A stretch of 64,000 nt of DNA, taken from assembly GCA_035582835.1 (NCBI GenBank), contig JAYKAV010003127.1:246882-310881 (forward strand). The letters run 5' to 3'. This DNA comes from Phoebastria nigripes. Lineage: Eukaryota > Chordata > Aves > Procellariiformes > Diomedeidae. Below the pieces are notes generated by a model. It saw only the letters and a program-made list of their open reading frames with translations, was not told where the DNA came from and searched no databases. The translations under genes were made by a program, and so were the position numbers. Shown here in pieces: positions 46,530-60,039 of this stretch. Position 1 is the first letter of the stretch. The number at the start of each line of letters is the position of its first letter.

Positions 46530-47461
46530 TTATAGAAAAAATACAAGATGGAAAAGAAAGATCGGCTCTACTAAAGTAGCTCATCATACTTGATTAGACA
46601 CCACTGTTTACTGAGAGCTATACATGTGTAATAAAACTTTTATTTTGCTATCAGATCTCTTTAATTTTTAAGAATTGATAAGCTTATTAAATTATAGACA
46701 AAATTTTAATTGCCTCTGAAAAGCAGATCCACAAAAATATTATTTTCATATATTTTAGGGAAGCAACTAAGTTTTCACATATGTTACCTGAGAAAGTGAT
46801 GAAAACATTTGCTTGCTCTTTAAATGATTTTTTCATAAATACCCTGTGGCTAGCCTTTAAATTTTTTAGTATTTATCAAGTTTTACATACAAATATATTA
46901 CAGTGAAAGACAAAAGACATGCCCACTCAAAAACAGATGATTATTTTTTTAATCAGAGGTTTGCATTGTTGCCATTAGGGGGCAATGAAGCAGTTTACTA
47001 TAAGGTTGCAAAACATTTTGAAGAGTCAGATGGGTCATCGTACTCCAGCTGAAGGATGCTCTATGAATTTACAGTAAATTTGTCATTTAGAGCATATTTA
47101 CTATGTCATGGGCGGTCACCTGCATGGTTTCCTAGCATTGCTTACTGCTTCATTAAATACTGTTATGTCTCCTGTAATGGGCTCCTGCCTTCAAAATACC
47201 ATTTGTATCTATGTTCTTCTTTAATGTATGCTTTATTGCCCCGTTCTAACAAATTTACATGTTTCATCAGCTTGTTTGATTATTCCATGTGTAATTTTTG
47301 TAATAGCAACACTTTTCTCCTCACAGACGAGCTCAGAAGCAAATCGTGGATCTGGGATTCATGTCTTTAGTGGAACAAATCAAAACTAACTTGTTCACAG
47401 GGTTCCAAAATCAACAGAGTAATTCTCCCAAATTCTAGACCTGTGAAATATGAATTATGGA

Positions 47462-47493
47462 AATAAAGGGTTTACGTATACCCAGCTTAGCTG

Positions 47494-47530
<37 letters not shown>

Positions 47531-47531
47531 N
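47462..47531 (+). repeat. AATAAA followed by 37-A tract (possible retrocopy 3' end)
   Basis: AATAAA at 47462-47467 is followed 27 nt later by an uninterrupted run of 37 A (47494-47530) and an N at 47531. This spacing is what a reverse-transcribed polyadenylated RNA would leave. The sequence upstream (to about 47040) has no recognised parent gene. A chance poly-A expansion next to AATAAA is the alternative. Confidence 0.5.
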
Positions 47532-47634
47532 CAACAAATAAATAAATCAAATGGAAGTAGCAATCTAGTGCAGAAGTCCATAAAAATGTTATTTCAATAT
47601 AAAACAGATTTAGCTACACTAAGCTGTTACTTCG

Positions 47635-47750
47635 ACAGCTGGATGTTACATCTGACTATTTCATCTTCAACTTCTGGAAGAGTCCCTCTTGTCCATGCAC
47701 AAAAAAATATTTTAAACTGTCACTGGAGAGGAAGCAGTCTGCATAACTTA
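47635..47750 (+). repeat. Diverged direct repeat, copy 1
   Basis: Begins cagctggatgttacatctga and ends gcataactta. It shares order and many blocks with 48323-48435 (cagctggatgttaca, gtccatgcac/gtccacacac, gagaggaagcagtctgcataactta versus gggagggtacactccatgcaactta). The family is not recognised. Confidence 0.6.
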
Positions 47751-48322
47751 ATAATATTAATAATAAATTCACAGTATCACTAGAAAATAATTAAAATTAA
47801 TGTGAAATAAAAGTGTTCACAGAAGATATTTCTTTAGTTTAACTAAACTGGTGTTGCCAATATCAAGAAAAAATATAATTGGCCCAGCTATACTAAATCA
47901 CTTGGCATGTAGTATGTACCCAGACACTGCTCTGGACAACAAATAAATAAATAAATCCCCAAACAGCCCTACGTGTCATATCAATATCTGAAAAATGCAA
48001 CTCCTTCTATCTTCCTCAGACTACATTGTAGAGCTGTTCCACTAACTCCTCTTTGGAAAAACCAGTGCTATCAGCAGCGCTACCACAGGCAGACTATGAA
48101 GCAGAAAAACAGCTAAATAACTACATATATCTTCCCACACTTTCCATGCTGCAGCCACTAATACACAGCACATGAAAAATCTCCTTTCATTCATTATGCA
48201 TATAGTCAAAGTGCCGAGACAGCAGGAGCTCACTGCCATGACACTTCACTTTAGGTCTGCGCACGAGGAAGTAGCAAGAGTTACCAGAATGCAAAAGGAG
48301 AGAAAAGAGGGTGCCGTTCTTG

Positions 48323-48435
48323 GCAGCTGGATGTTACACCNGACCATTCCTCTTCTTACCGGTGGAAAAGCACTGTCTGTCCACACACTGAAATACTCAG
48401 TGTATTGCCAGGGAGGGTACACTCCATGCAACTTA
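48323..48435 (+). repeat. Diverged direct repeat, copy 2
   Basis: Partner of 47635-47750, about 690 bp downstream in the same orientation. An N lies within it at 48341. Either a local duplication or two insertions of one unidentified ancient repeat. Confidence 0.6.
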
Positions 48436-48875
48436 CCGCAGTCTCAGAGAGCGCCATGGTAGGCTGTCAATTCTTGATGGCATCCTCCACTAAGGACTAT
48501 CTTCAGCTCCTCAGCTGAACGTTTCCTCTGTGCCCTGCCCCATAATGCCCCATGCCCCTTCGCATGAAGCAAACTTCTGCCCCTTGCCTCGTAGCTCCTG
48601 TGCTTACACAGTTGTGTCTACATATCCTGCTCTTGTAGATCTCCTGGCACGGGAGCAACCAAATGCCACGTTTTTAGAGCAATTCCTAGTCTACCCTGTG
48701 CTGCGCTCAGGCCAGAGCACGGGCACAAAATCAGGCCAGCCCAGGGGTTTACGCTGCCTTCTGCAAAGGCAGTGAGAAGCTAGAAGCACCAGAGTGTCTG
48801 GCCTCTTCCTTCCCTTCTATTCGGTGCAGCCCACAGCCACAGCCCACCCAATGGCCCTGCGCCTGCAGCCCTCAC

Positions 48876-48974
48876 CTGTCCCTGTTGTGAGGGTCGGTGT
48901 ACCTCAGGTAGTACCAAGCGGAATCAACAAATGTATCCATGGTATCGATTTCCCGCCGTGCTGCTGCCTTACAC
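48876..48974 (-). CDS. LARS2: LARS2 exon ([13 protein letters not shown])
   Basis: Residues 258 (split) to 290 plus two bases: [20 protein letters not shown] then [23 protein letters not shown] is a near-invariant LeuRS catalytic-domain motif lining the leucine/adenylate site. The acceptor is tgcttag and the donor gtgagg. It is GC-richer than the neighbouring introns. Confidence 0.96.
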
Positions 48975-51900
48975 CTAAGCAAGAGAGAAGGAGAAAAGCT
49001 ATTGTTAGATAAGTGACAAGCTTGGAAAAAAACAACCGTGTACGTACAGAGTGGCCACGAAGACATTCAGATGGAAAACTGAACGGGTCTGAACAGTCTG
49101 AAGAGTGGTACGTTCAGAAGAAGCCCAACAGAAGTAACAGGGCCCACTCTCCTTCCCTCTCCCTCCCAAACCAAACAAAACGCAAACCAAAAAGAAGCCT
49201 GAACAGCGACAACACCCAGCAATAGCAGAAGACAGCACCGCACCGGACAGCCCTCTCCATCGTATGTTCCTGGAATTTTTTAGAACTGCCATTTTAAAAG
49301 AAATGAAGCAAGTCTTAAAGCACAGACAAGCATACTTTGCCATAAAGTTAATGGGAACTCAATATGTATCACACTCATTAGGTACCAGCAGACAAATAAT
49401 TTTATAAACGTTCAGCAGACGGAGCAGGTGGTTGCCTCTCTGATTGTCTGTACAAAAAGGTCCTTGCAGATTCCATTTATCATCTCTAGAAAAAATGAAT
49501 TTAGTTTAATTTCAGCTTTCATTGAGATGTAGCAAATCTCTTCTAGACCTTGTAGCACAGTTTTAATTTGTGATTACCGCAAATCAATTTTTGCTAGGAG
49601 TTATATTGGCAGCCCTGAGAAACAGTTTTTAAATAAATTGTAGAAGCTCAGGTTACTTTCTGCTAGTTTCTCCCTGAATATAAATTATTTGTCTACAGGA
49701 GCCAATAATCACATTTAATGAACTTCCACTTGTTGTAAATGATCCCTCTTTAAAACTCTTACTGTTAAAACAATGGGATTATTCTAATATAAATAAAACT
49801 TCGCAACCTGTGACAAACTTGCACGTAAATACCACTGGCTATATCTAACAAATGTATGCAATTTATAAGTGTATGTAAATTTAAATGTATGTATATGTGT
49901 AAAAAATATACGTAATAAATAGGCACTGGCTATTTAGTATTTTCCAACTGCATATTTAGTCTGTGATCAGGCTTGATAACTGAGCTGCAACACGTATCTG
50001 CCTGTCTGCCCGATACGTCAGCGTGGCTTGCTGAGGCAAGTTTAGGAGAGTATCACCAATTAACGTTTTCTTTCTCTCTGTCTCTGCCCCAGGTCCTTCT
50101 CTACCAGCAAGTTTTTCTTTCAATGGGAATAATGTAGTAAAGGAATTTTACTTCTAACTGCTTTTTAATACAGAATAACCTTTTTATTAAATTGTACATA
50201 TATGCAGAGACTTGGCCAATGTAAAATAATACTGTATTATATTGAAACAGAATGGCTTTTCAGTCAAAAGCAAGAATACTTTACAGTCATTGAACCATAA
50301 TTATATCTGCTTCATGCCTCTGATGTTGCCTGTACTCTAAATGGACATGGCTCACTAAGACACAGACAGCATGGGCATCTTTCAAAATTTATACAACAGG
50401 CACAATACCATAATCTCATTAGACGATCTTCAGACAACTAACACAATTACCTGGACTTGTATAACAATGAATAACTTGGGCACCTCCTCCCATTTACAAT
50501 TGCTTACATTATTGTCCCTCAAATACTCACAGACTTGTATCTTTCCATCTTGCTTTCCTTATTAATTCTAGATATTAAATGCAACTAATGAAAAAAAACT
50601 ATTACTGGGGAGAAGGGCTAAAGGAAGGGATGACGTAATTTCTCAGAGCGAGGAAAACCAAGGAAGACTGCACACACAAAGGCAATAGCTCAAAGGATTT
50701 GAAACTGTAGCAGACATATGGATGAGCAATACTGAAGACAGCTGTCAAATAGGTGAGAATTAAGAAGCCAAATAAAGGTGAGAATTAAAAAAAAAAGTTA
50801 ATTTCAGCAAACTACCACAATTTAGGCTAAGAAACTAATCCTGTACACCTTTATTTCTGACTAAACAAATGNCCTTGATTAACTTCTAAGTAGGGCAGCC
50901 ACAATAACTATCCAGAAACCATAAGGATTTGCTATACATCAAAAGTACCTTGTTGCCTGGTAAACAACAAAACCATTTTTGAATTAAGGTCAGGAGGAAG
51001 CCAGGAGTGCAGACAGTGACTTTCAGTAACATCAGGAAAATTTTTCAGTTGAAATTAGGAACTGTAGACCAAGGCATTTCTAGGGATTTTACTAAACCTG
51101 TGGATCTTGTTTAGTAAGGCTTCCCTGCAAGAGTCACACTTTAAAATACACTAACTATATGTAATTTAAATAGGCATATCTGAGAAAAAATTTTCTATGC
51201 AGAAACATGGATGTAAATGTGTTTTATATAAAATACATGTTATCAACAAAGCTCAAAGTACATGTTCCCAGAGAACCACAGAACTGCTGTGCATAAGCTA
51301 CCTACTTAGAAACAAAAACTACGCTGATATTCTACCCTGCAAATGTCAAAATACAGTGAGATGTTATGAAACTGCTGCATTATCAATGAGAGCCCTAATG
51401 CCATTTATATGTCTGATTACCCTGCCTGGCAGCCTGATAACGTACTTCCCATTTGGTCAGTCTGTTAGCAGCAGCATTGCATTGCACTGTTGATGAAAAA
51501 CTTCTCTGGGATAACTCATGTTCTACCAGTTCTTCTGCAGAACCTGTATGCAAACTCCAGTGTACAGCGTATCTAAGCAGCCCTCAAGATTAGACAACTG
51601 ATTTTCATGACATATCTCTCACTACTTAATTTAGGCTGGTTTATTTCTGGACTACAAATAATAACGATTACAACACTGACAAGATGCATATACTTACTAT
51701 CTCCTTCAATCTGAATTATATGCTGTCATCTCTAATAGACAGTGAACATGATTCTTCATGAGAAAGAATTATATAGCTGAGGAAACACTTTATTGTTGGA
51801 CTATTGCTAAGAAAACCAACACGATGTTAGTTTCCTTAACAAAAGGAAGTAATTCAGTAATCATTGTAAGCTTTATATGAACTCTGCTGGTGAAAGATAA

Positions 51901-52240
51901 TGAAAATTCTTGTAGTAAATGAAGTGAGAAATACTGTTAAGAAATGGANAGCAGGGAGAAAATCATTCTCTTTTCCCTTTTTTCTTTCCTCCAACCTAAA
52001 AACAGTGAGCTTTGCTTCAGCTTGTTTATGAAGAAATNGCAGTGGGTGTCTGTGTTGCAAAAAAGGAGTTTTACAGAGTGTATAAGAAAAAGACCCCTAT
52101 GCTGGGTCAGACTACACATCATCCCNGAGTAGTATCCTGGCTCAGAGCGGTCAGTCGTCAACACTTACGGAAAGAGCACAAGAAAGAGGCAGGTACAAAG
52201 CCATCTCTCCCAGTCTGCAGTACATGCAGCATTGGCTTAC
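48975..52240 (-). other. LARS2: LARS2 intron
   Basis: About 3.3 kb, phase 2. AT-rich; I recognise no repeat family or gene in it. Confidence 0.85.
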
Positions 52241-52524
52241 CTTGGACAGGAACAGTTCACCCATTCTCGAGCAGTTTCTAAAGGTGAGGCTCCCTTTCCC
52301 GTGAAGGTGGTTACATTGGGCAACACCACAGGTAAGTCTTCATAAGGTACAGGGACAGTGCCACATGCCTGGCAGTGAATGATAGGAATAGGTGTTCCCC
52401 AGTACCGCTGTCGAGATATTAACCAGTCTCTTAATTTGTCACTCGTTAGGTCTCCACCTATTCCTTTATTTTTGGCCTGCTGGGTAACAGCTTTTAAAGC
52501 CTCCTGACGAGTCATGCCTGTGAT
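52241..52524 (-). CDS. LARS2: LARS2 exon (re-entry to catalytic domain, [11 protein letters not shown])
   Basis: Residues 164-257 plus two bases, the largest LARS2 exon in the window. It starts [20 protein letters not shown] and includes [20 protein letters not shown], then the [20 protein letters not shown] segment, and ends EWVNCSCPR. It marks the return from the CP1 insertion to the catalytic Rossmann fold. CxxC-like cysteine pairs (HCQAC here, and CSCPRC completed in the next exon) resemble the zinc-knuckle positions of bacterial LeuRS. The acceptor follows a long T tract and aatcag; the donor is gtaagc. Confidence 0.97.
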
Positions 52525-53514
52525 CTGATTAAAAAAAAGAGAAGCAGCAGAAGAAAGAAAAATGTATGTTTGCTGTTGGTGAAAATGCAAGAACAGACAA
52601 AAAAGTCACAAATGCAATTTCTGAGAGTCAGTGTTTATGAGCCTCATATTAATTTTCCCCTTCCCGCTGCTTAACATCCTTCTATCCAAGCGACCATTCA
52701 CATACCAGTTACTTGATTCATTTAAACCCTCTTAATCAAGGGGTAATGTTCTTGATGGCCTGAATAGAACAAGGCTGAGAAAGAGCCATGTAGGCCCCTT
52801 CAGCCTTTATTGGCAGATATTTGCATTTACTGCTGATATTTTGATCAACTGCTGTAAGCTGAAACTTCCAGAGTATCACCAACGCAAGGTAGAGACTGAG
52901 GAAATGTGGATGGTGAAACAGCTTGCTTTCTCCTNCGTTCATTTGGGGTTTTTCTGTTCTTGCTTACAGATACACCTTAACCACTTAGACCTTACCTGTC
53001 ATGTAACAGAATATGTGCTTCGTGTCTGCTATCAAATGCATCTTTTCAAGAGCTGTAACACCATATATATTTTATATTTAAATATAAGATTTCTATGTCA
53101 CTTCAGGCAGATATGTCACCAGAGAGGCTTATGCCACATTTCAATGAATATGTGGAAAAAGGACTAATATATTAATATTTAACTTAAAAACGTATTGAGA
53201 TGATGAAATAAGAATCAACTTTTAACATAGGATCAATTATTCAGTTTCCATTATAAAACTCAGACCAATACTGTAGCTTCTTGTCCTGCACAAAAGGAAA
53301 AAAACACTCATTTTATTGCTACAGAAGAGCCAACATATTTAATAATTTAATTATTCCTAGAAATTTGGTAGCATAAGCCTGGCTTAATTCTCAGAAGGAA
53401 AAAAAAAAAAAAAAAAAGCCTTTAAACATACAAATTATTTGGCACTCTTTAGAAAACAGATTTAGTTTGCATTATTATTGTAAGTTGGAAAGAACTCCAT
53501 ACTTGTATACCCAC
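52525..53514 (-). other. LARS2: LARS2 intron
   Basis: About 1 kb, phase 0, donor gtgggt. It holds a 19-base poly-A run on the plus strand (53399-53417). Nothing else is recognised. Confidence 0.85.
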
Positions 53515-53630
53515 CTCCCCAGAATTAATGACTTTCTCCAAACCATTTGGCAATGTTTCAGTGACTTCAGTGAAAGAAATGCCCAGATTCTTAGCTACTG
53601 CAGCATCTTCTGCACTTGTACTTGGTATTC
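53515..53630 (-). CDS. LARS2: LARS2 exon (CP1 editing domain, C-terminal part)
   Basis: Residues 125 (split) to 163: GIPSTSAEDAAVAKNLGISF then TEVTETLPNGLEKVINSGE. It aligns with the bacterial LeuRS stretch VPGHDERDYEFAKKYGL. The second aspartate of HDxRD (E. coli Asp345 by family numbering) is retained as Asp133, but the His-Asp before it is replaced by Thr-Ser. The acceptor is preceded by an almost pure C tract (plus-strand G-runs at 53632-53656). The donor is gtgggt. Confidence 0.93.
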
Positions 53631-56600
53631 CTGGGGGGGGCGGAGGGGGGTGGGGAGTAAAAAAAAAAAGAAAATTAGTTCTGGGATTGACTAACATGNA
53701 TATCAATCATCAATTTGAGGATAAAACATTTTATTTCTATGACACTGTCTTTATAATGACTTATGTTTGCCCAAAGGAGTTTAAAAATCTAAGAACAATA
53801 AAAATGTTTTAATGTTCTTTAAGCAGTGAAATTCAAGCAGCAATAATTACAAACACATTTTCTCAATTTCTCTGTAATCCAAGTATTAGTCAATGTCCCA
53901 CCAAAGAAAAGGCTGAAAATTAGATGGTTCAGAAAAAGCCTAAAAGTAAAGCTACAAAATTTGGATAAATAATAAAATTTTCAACACAATTATATTATCT
54001 AAATATAAGATATTTAAATAATACAAATTTAAATTCTATTTGCTAATATGAGAAACAAATACTAAACAAACAGCCTAAATAGTCCTCTTGTTTCAATAGT
54101 AAATTCCATCTCTTTCTAATTTCATAGTTTATTAAAATGTACCNCAACACAACAGTCTCTAATGTTACTATCCCTTTAACTTACTATGAAAGACATGATT
54201 TGTTTATAATCTCAGGAAAACAATTCAAATAACATCAATTTTCTATTGGGAATATAANTACTGAGAGCACCTCCTACTGCTGTGCAAGTCAGTTGCAGAA
54301 GTCACAGTATTTAAGGCCCCTGATGCTATCTTTCCCTTTGCATCTTATTATTTGGGTCAGTCATACATCTTGAATACAAGTTCCTCTTCTAAGCCACGTA
54401 GACTTCTTTTTATTATAGCAATTTACCAGCACCATAAAATGACACATTATCTTTAAATATTTCTTACTCATATTGATAGATGATGACATCTTCCCTTCTG
54501 ATTTTGCTGCATGTATTTTGAAAGATACTTTGTTCTACTTTGGAGGACTACCTTTCAGGGTGAGTTAAGAAATTTAACTTTATTTTCACATGGATTCTGA
54601 AATAACATTGAGATACTAACAGATTTATTATTTCCACAGGGAGATACATCTTTCTGCCTATTTTTTTCCTTTCGGTGATAATTTATTTAATATTTTGAAC
54701 AATCTTGCACAATCGCTGTCATCTTTAAAAGGCAAAGAAAGTTATTTCAACAAGCCAATGCCAACATTAGGTTGGTGAAAACTACAGACAAAACCTCTCA
54801 AAATATTGCTGAGCACATTAGAATTATTAACATACAAACTACTTCATTGAAAACCAGTTTAACAATCATCTTTGTGGCAATGAAATGCCTGCTATAGATT
54901 AGCTCTGTCAATATATGGAAGTTTGGAAGCAGATAACTAAAGAAAACCAAGCAAAACTGCCCTGTGACAAATAACTCCCTAACTAGCAAAATACGGAATC
55001 GCTATTTTATCTTTCCAGCAGATGTACGCTCTTGCCATTTCAAGGCCCTATTATAGAATAATGTATGTATCCTAATTTGTCAGAGAGCCCTGCAGCCTGC
55101 AACAGGTGGCTTCACAATATGCTCTACAAACGGGAAAAAAAGCGGGCCCCACTTTTTGGTCTTCCTTCCTTTGAAAAGAGGATGCTATTAATGCACATTC
55201 GCAAAGCTCAACAGCTGGCATCCAGAACTTCCCGGGAAGAGCTGGGCTGTTTCCAACAGACATAAGGCCAAGGTATGTGCCAGTGAGCAAGCTGGAAGCT
55301 TTTAATGAAAAATATGATTAGGTATCTCAATTATTTGGCTTCTCTTACATGAGCAGAGGTTCTGGTTCTCAAAAACAGATTCATTCCTGAAGTGTAAGAT
55401 GCGGGCATGTTTTAAGTAAGGTATAGAGCCCAAGTGAATAATTTCTATCAGCCTTGTGAGGGTCATCCAAGACATTTTTGCAGTGTCAGCTGGTTTTATT
55501 CAGTCCAGTTGTTGTGCAGGAACAGCCAACGTTGGCAGTGGTGTGGAGAAGAAAGGAGTAGCTCCAGGGCAGGAAAGAAGTATCAACAACAGGGAGGCAA
55601 CAAAAGGCACCTAAGGGATAAGGATGTGGTGGAAAGGGGGAAGAAGAGATAAAGAACTATTTCCTATTAAGACTGGCACAGAACATTGCCTACTCATTGC
55701 AGCTGAGATGAGACCACAGCAAAACACAACAGTAAACAAAAAGCTTGGTGGGTGCTACTGATGTGCTACTGATGAAGATACACTTTGCAGATTAAAATGG
55801 ACACAATTTTTAAAAGTTAGTACAAATCCTAATTTTATTTAGAAGGACAGTCACATCATCTAACCATATCTGCTTAACTGCCTAAGTTGAGGGGCTAGGC
55901 TCCCTATGCAAGAAAGGAGTAAAACAAGCTGCTTCATGGGATGACTTCGAGAAGACAAGCCCACTCCAGGCGATCCAGAGTATCCTCTAGCAATGCCCTT
56001 CCCCCTCCGTTTATGGATGCTCAATCCTAANTTAGGTGCCTAAATCATGGGAACACTTCCTTTAGAGATAAAGGGTCCAAGATAACTGTCCAAGACTACC
56101 TGAACAGGATTATTACCTATTCTGATTTATTTTACTGATCTCAAGACAAATACTATCAGATACAAGTCAAACTTGGAAGTTTCGTACATTTACTGTCTGA
56201 AACATTTCACTATAAGGATGCACATAATTTACGTAAACATAAGACAAAAAACAAGCTAAAAGTTCGGGTTGTTTGCAAAACGTTTATATCGAACAATGGT
56301 ACAGTTCTGTTTTGATTAAGGATGGTGAGAGACAGCCAAATACACATGCAGTGTAGGTAATCAATCCTCTTAAGATATGCAGATCCTCAAATTTAGCTCA
56401 TTAAACGTACTAATTTTATAATATTTCCATTAAAATTTATCATCCTGTAAATCTCTCCCCCAGACAGATTCCACATAGCTACTTTTCCCTTCCTTCTTCA
56501 TTAATGAAGAACAGTAATGAAGAACAGGATTCCAAAGCCCATAAGAGAGCCACCGTGTTCAAAGATTTGCTGCAACAGTATCTGGTGCTCCAACACAGCT

Positions 56601-56644
56601 ATTGAAAACTATACTATTTTACTTACACATTAAATGTCACATAC
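53631..56644 (-). other. LARS2: LARS2 intron
   Basis: About 3 kb, phase 1. The acceptor region (53631-53669) is G-rich then A-rich on the plus strand. The rest is AT-rich with scattered Ns and no recognised repeat. Confidence 0.85.
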
Positions 56645-56749
56645 CTATTTTAGTATCGAGAAAATTCTCAAAATCGGTTTTTGCTGAGATCACTACAGGA
56701 ATCTCCTGATTGGTAAGCAAATTCACAGCTGTCACTGAAGTAAGCGAGT
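56645..56749 (-). CDS. LARS2: LARS2 exon (CP1 editing domain, middle)
   Basis: Residues 90 (split) to 124 plus one base: [20 protein letters not shown] then [15 protein letters not shown]. The AVNxLTxQEIPVVI segment matches AVNPxxxExIPVWI of other LeuRS enzymes. The GTGAVM phrase that follows in editing-active enzymes is missing and replaced by SAKTDFENF, as in human LARS2. The acceptor is ttttcag and the donor gtatgt. Confidence 0.93.
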
Positions 56750-59700
56750 CTGAAAACAAATGTAATGATCATGGTAAGTAAAATATGACAGAAAATATGC
56801 TAAGAACATTACTTACTATTAAAACTCAGTTTATCTTAAACATGCATGAAATTTAAATCAGAATTTTGTTTAAATAAGAAAGAAAATGAAAAGCCTAATC
56901 ACATTTCTAAAAAGTTCAGACGTATTAAAATCTTCAGTAAGTCTGACTGATAAATTTTCATGATTAGAAAACATAACAAATACCTGAATAAAAACAGAGT
57001 AAGATTTGGACTATAACAAAAAAGATAGTGAGTCCTTGACCATTATTTATGTGCTGCAGAGTTGTATGAATTGGCTCTAGTAAGCCCTGAATAGATACTA
57101 GCAGACAGTAAAAAATTAAGCAAAAAACCCCCAGTTATTTAGATGAAACTGAAGGGGAGCATATATATACTACGCTTATGATTTGCTTTCTTACGGAAGA
57201 ACTACAAAGCATGAGAAATATTGACCAGTGTAAAAAAAGAAACCTAACTAACCAATTGATTTCCAAACAGAATATTCATATTCATATTAGGGTTGAGGAA
57301 CCTAATGTCCACAGGGAAGGGGAGAGAGAAGATGAGAGAATCAAGGGTGATAAACCTGAAATTTANTTACAATGTGTAGCTTTGGTGGCTCGGCAAGAAG
57401 AAAATCAAACCTNAATACTCCAAGTTTTGAGGATTCAAACCCCACATCTCAATTTGGACCTGTTTCTAACTTTTTCAGTGTCTTTAAGTTGATGATAATT
57501 AAAATAATTAAATAATTAAAATAATTAAAATACAGACCACTAAGAGCTTCCTTTCACCTATCTTCATAGCTAAGCTGAGGAAAGTCTCAGTCTTGTATTG
57601 CTACGCATAAAATCTGCTTGAAATAAAATAACAGCATTTTAGAGAATAGGGCTACTATATCTCATCAGTCTTGTTAACACAAACAATCTATTTATTTACT
57701 TCTGATCACTACTTTTTCAAATTTCAGGTCTCTGAGATACCCATCTTCTAGATAAAATTTCTCACATTCAAACCACCGCACANAGCTTTCCTCCTCTGTT
57801 TAAAAAAATGTACAAAAGGAATCATTTCACTCTTTAAAAGCAACTAAGCAAAAAGCCTCATGAACAGGATGCTGAGTGGGTAGGACAGTCTGCTTTTAAA
57901 AATAACTTCTCTCTTCTACCCAGCAATAATTTTGATTTTATGCTGGAACCCAAAATAATAACTCCAATTTATGAAGGCACTCTTTCTTTTGCTCATTTGC
58001 TCACATCATTATTATAATAGCTGTAAAGAGATGATATTACAGTTACAAATGTAAAAGAATGCATGCATAGTATTATAATGAGATAATGAACAATGTAAGG
58101 ATCAAATCTTTATCTCAGATACCTCACACTGACAAAACTAGAAGACTTACCAGATTCTAAATTAACATAAATTTTGCTAGGCTAAAAAAAAAAAAAGAAT
58201 GTTTGAAAACCGGTTGCTCACCTCTATTTAAATAATAATAGCCTAAAATACAGAGCTGTACTCCAAGAGTAAAGGTATTAGAACTTTAAGTTACTTTGCC
58301 ATACAACATCTTTTTTTTCCTCTCCTAGAAAACAGAAAAACATACCCTCCTAATTATTTAAATGAGAATACAGTGAAGAAAGGGAGTTACAAGACTCTCT
58401 CTGCTGAAAAGAAAACAATTAAAATGTTAATATTACTGGTGATCGTTTTAAAAAATCTGGTTAATGTGAAAATATGGTCTATCCAAGGCCATCAAAAATT
58501 TCTTTTGTCTTAAATGCCATTGTTGGCCCTTCATATGTACCATGGCTGAAATGCAAATTTGAAAGTCAATGTAGAAATTCTTCTCCTTTATGTTCTCTTC
58601 TTTGGAAAATACCAGTCCGCGCCTTTGAAATGCTCAAGAAATATTAAGAAATATCAGCCAATTTCAACTGAAGAATGCATATAAGTATACTTATGAGTAG
58701 CAGGAGTACACAACAATAGCAGAGTTACGATTCTGGAATTGTGTCCACTTTAAAGCCTCTTTTTCAAGGTCTTATGGCTGTCATTATTCTAGATGAGAGT
58801 TTCTTAATTTAGTTCAACCAAAAGGTGACGTTTATTGTTAACAGACATAAAAAAAGCCTTTCAAGTATTTTCATGTAAAAACAATATAAAAAAATATATT
58901 GTAGTCCTTATTAAAAACAAGTTTTGCACCTGTGTGGTTTGGCTTAAAGCCCAAGATCCAACAAAGATACAGACACGTACATGGATGTGCGCTTCTGGGA
59001 TTAGTGCTGTGATTTGGCTGAACTGTAAGAACTGCAAATTTCTTCCTTTGTTCCTTAATAAAAATTCTCCAAGCTTTGCTCAGCTCTGAGACAAGGGCTC
59101 TACATACTCAACACATTCAGGCTCCATTTTTTTCTGCTAGCAAGTGAACTTTATTAAGGTTATAGAAATGAAGCACGCAAAGATAAAGCAGGTTCTGTTC
59201 AACCATCCCAATTTCCCGCAAGATTCCTGCTTCACTGCTGTTGACATCAGATATTACACAGACAATGAAGCCACATGTTTACCAGTGAGGAAAAAGTAAA
59301 TACTGAACACCAGCCTGAAGTGGAAACAAAAAATATTCAGTATACTTTGCATTTACTCTTATAATCTTCATATTTTCCAAACAACAAAAAACAGTAGGCC
59401 AGGGATGCTAAATAAAGAGGCAGAATTGGTGGTAGGAGCCTTCAGGAAACCAGTCAACACCAATTAAAGAATTACCTCTTATTTGTATCCTCTGTACAAG
59501 TCAGGACCTGCCATAGGGCTACTCTGAATTTACTCCATTAGAATCTTGTATTAACTACGGATCTGCACAGCAGAGTATTGTTTTGCTATCTATCAAAGTA
59601 TTTGCTATGTATTAATGATCTCTTGCCCTCTTTATATTCCCTATGACCGGAAAAGATCATTGCTGATGCAAGAGTTGGTTCTGCCGTCTTTGTGCTAACA

Positions 59701-60039
59701 ACAATTACCATATAGCCACAAGATTTTCCAATGGGCTGACATAGTCAGAGTTGGACTATTCACTTCTGGTACATGAGGAAAGAAGAATCTGTTCCACTGC
59801 TTTTATATACTATGAAGTTTTACAGCCATTATAAAAAGAAGAATTCTAACGTAGCTGCTGTTACTGAATCTGAAGGCAGGGCAGGCTGATGTGATACTGT
59901 TTGACATATACAAAGAATCAAAAGACCTGTTCCCTCTCAACAGGAACAGCTCATGCTCAGCTTGACACACATTCTCTGAAGGTCATTCTCTGAAATTCTT
60001 ACTCTTCTACAACAAAATGCAGTACGAGAAAAATACCAC
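56750..60039 (-). other. LARS2: LARS2 intron
   Basis: About 3.3 kb, phase 1. It contains an AATTAAAAT-type simple repeat (57496-57531). No LINE, LTR or gene is recognised. Confidence 0.85.
57496..57531. repeat. AT-rich simple repeat (ATAATTAAA)n
   Basis: Four imperfect units of ataattaaa in an intron. Low-complexity sequence. Confidence 0.8.
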
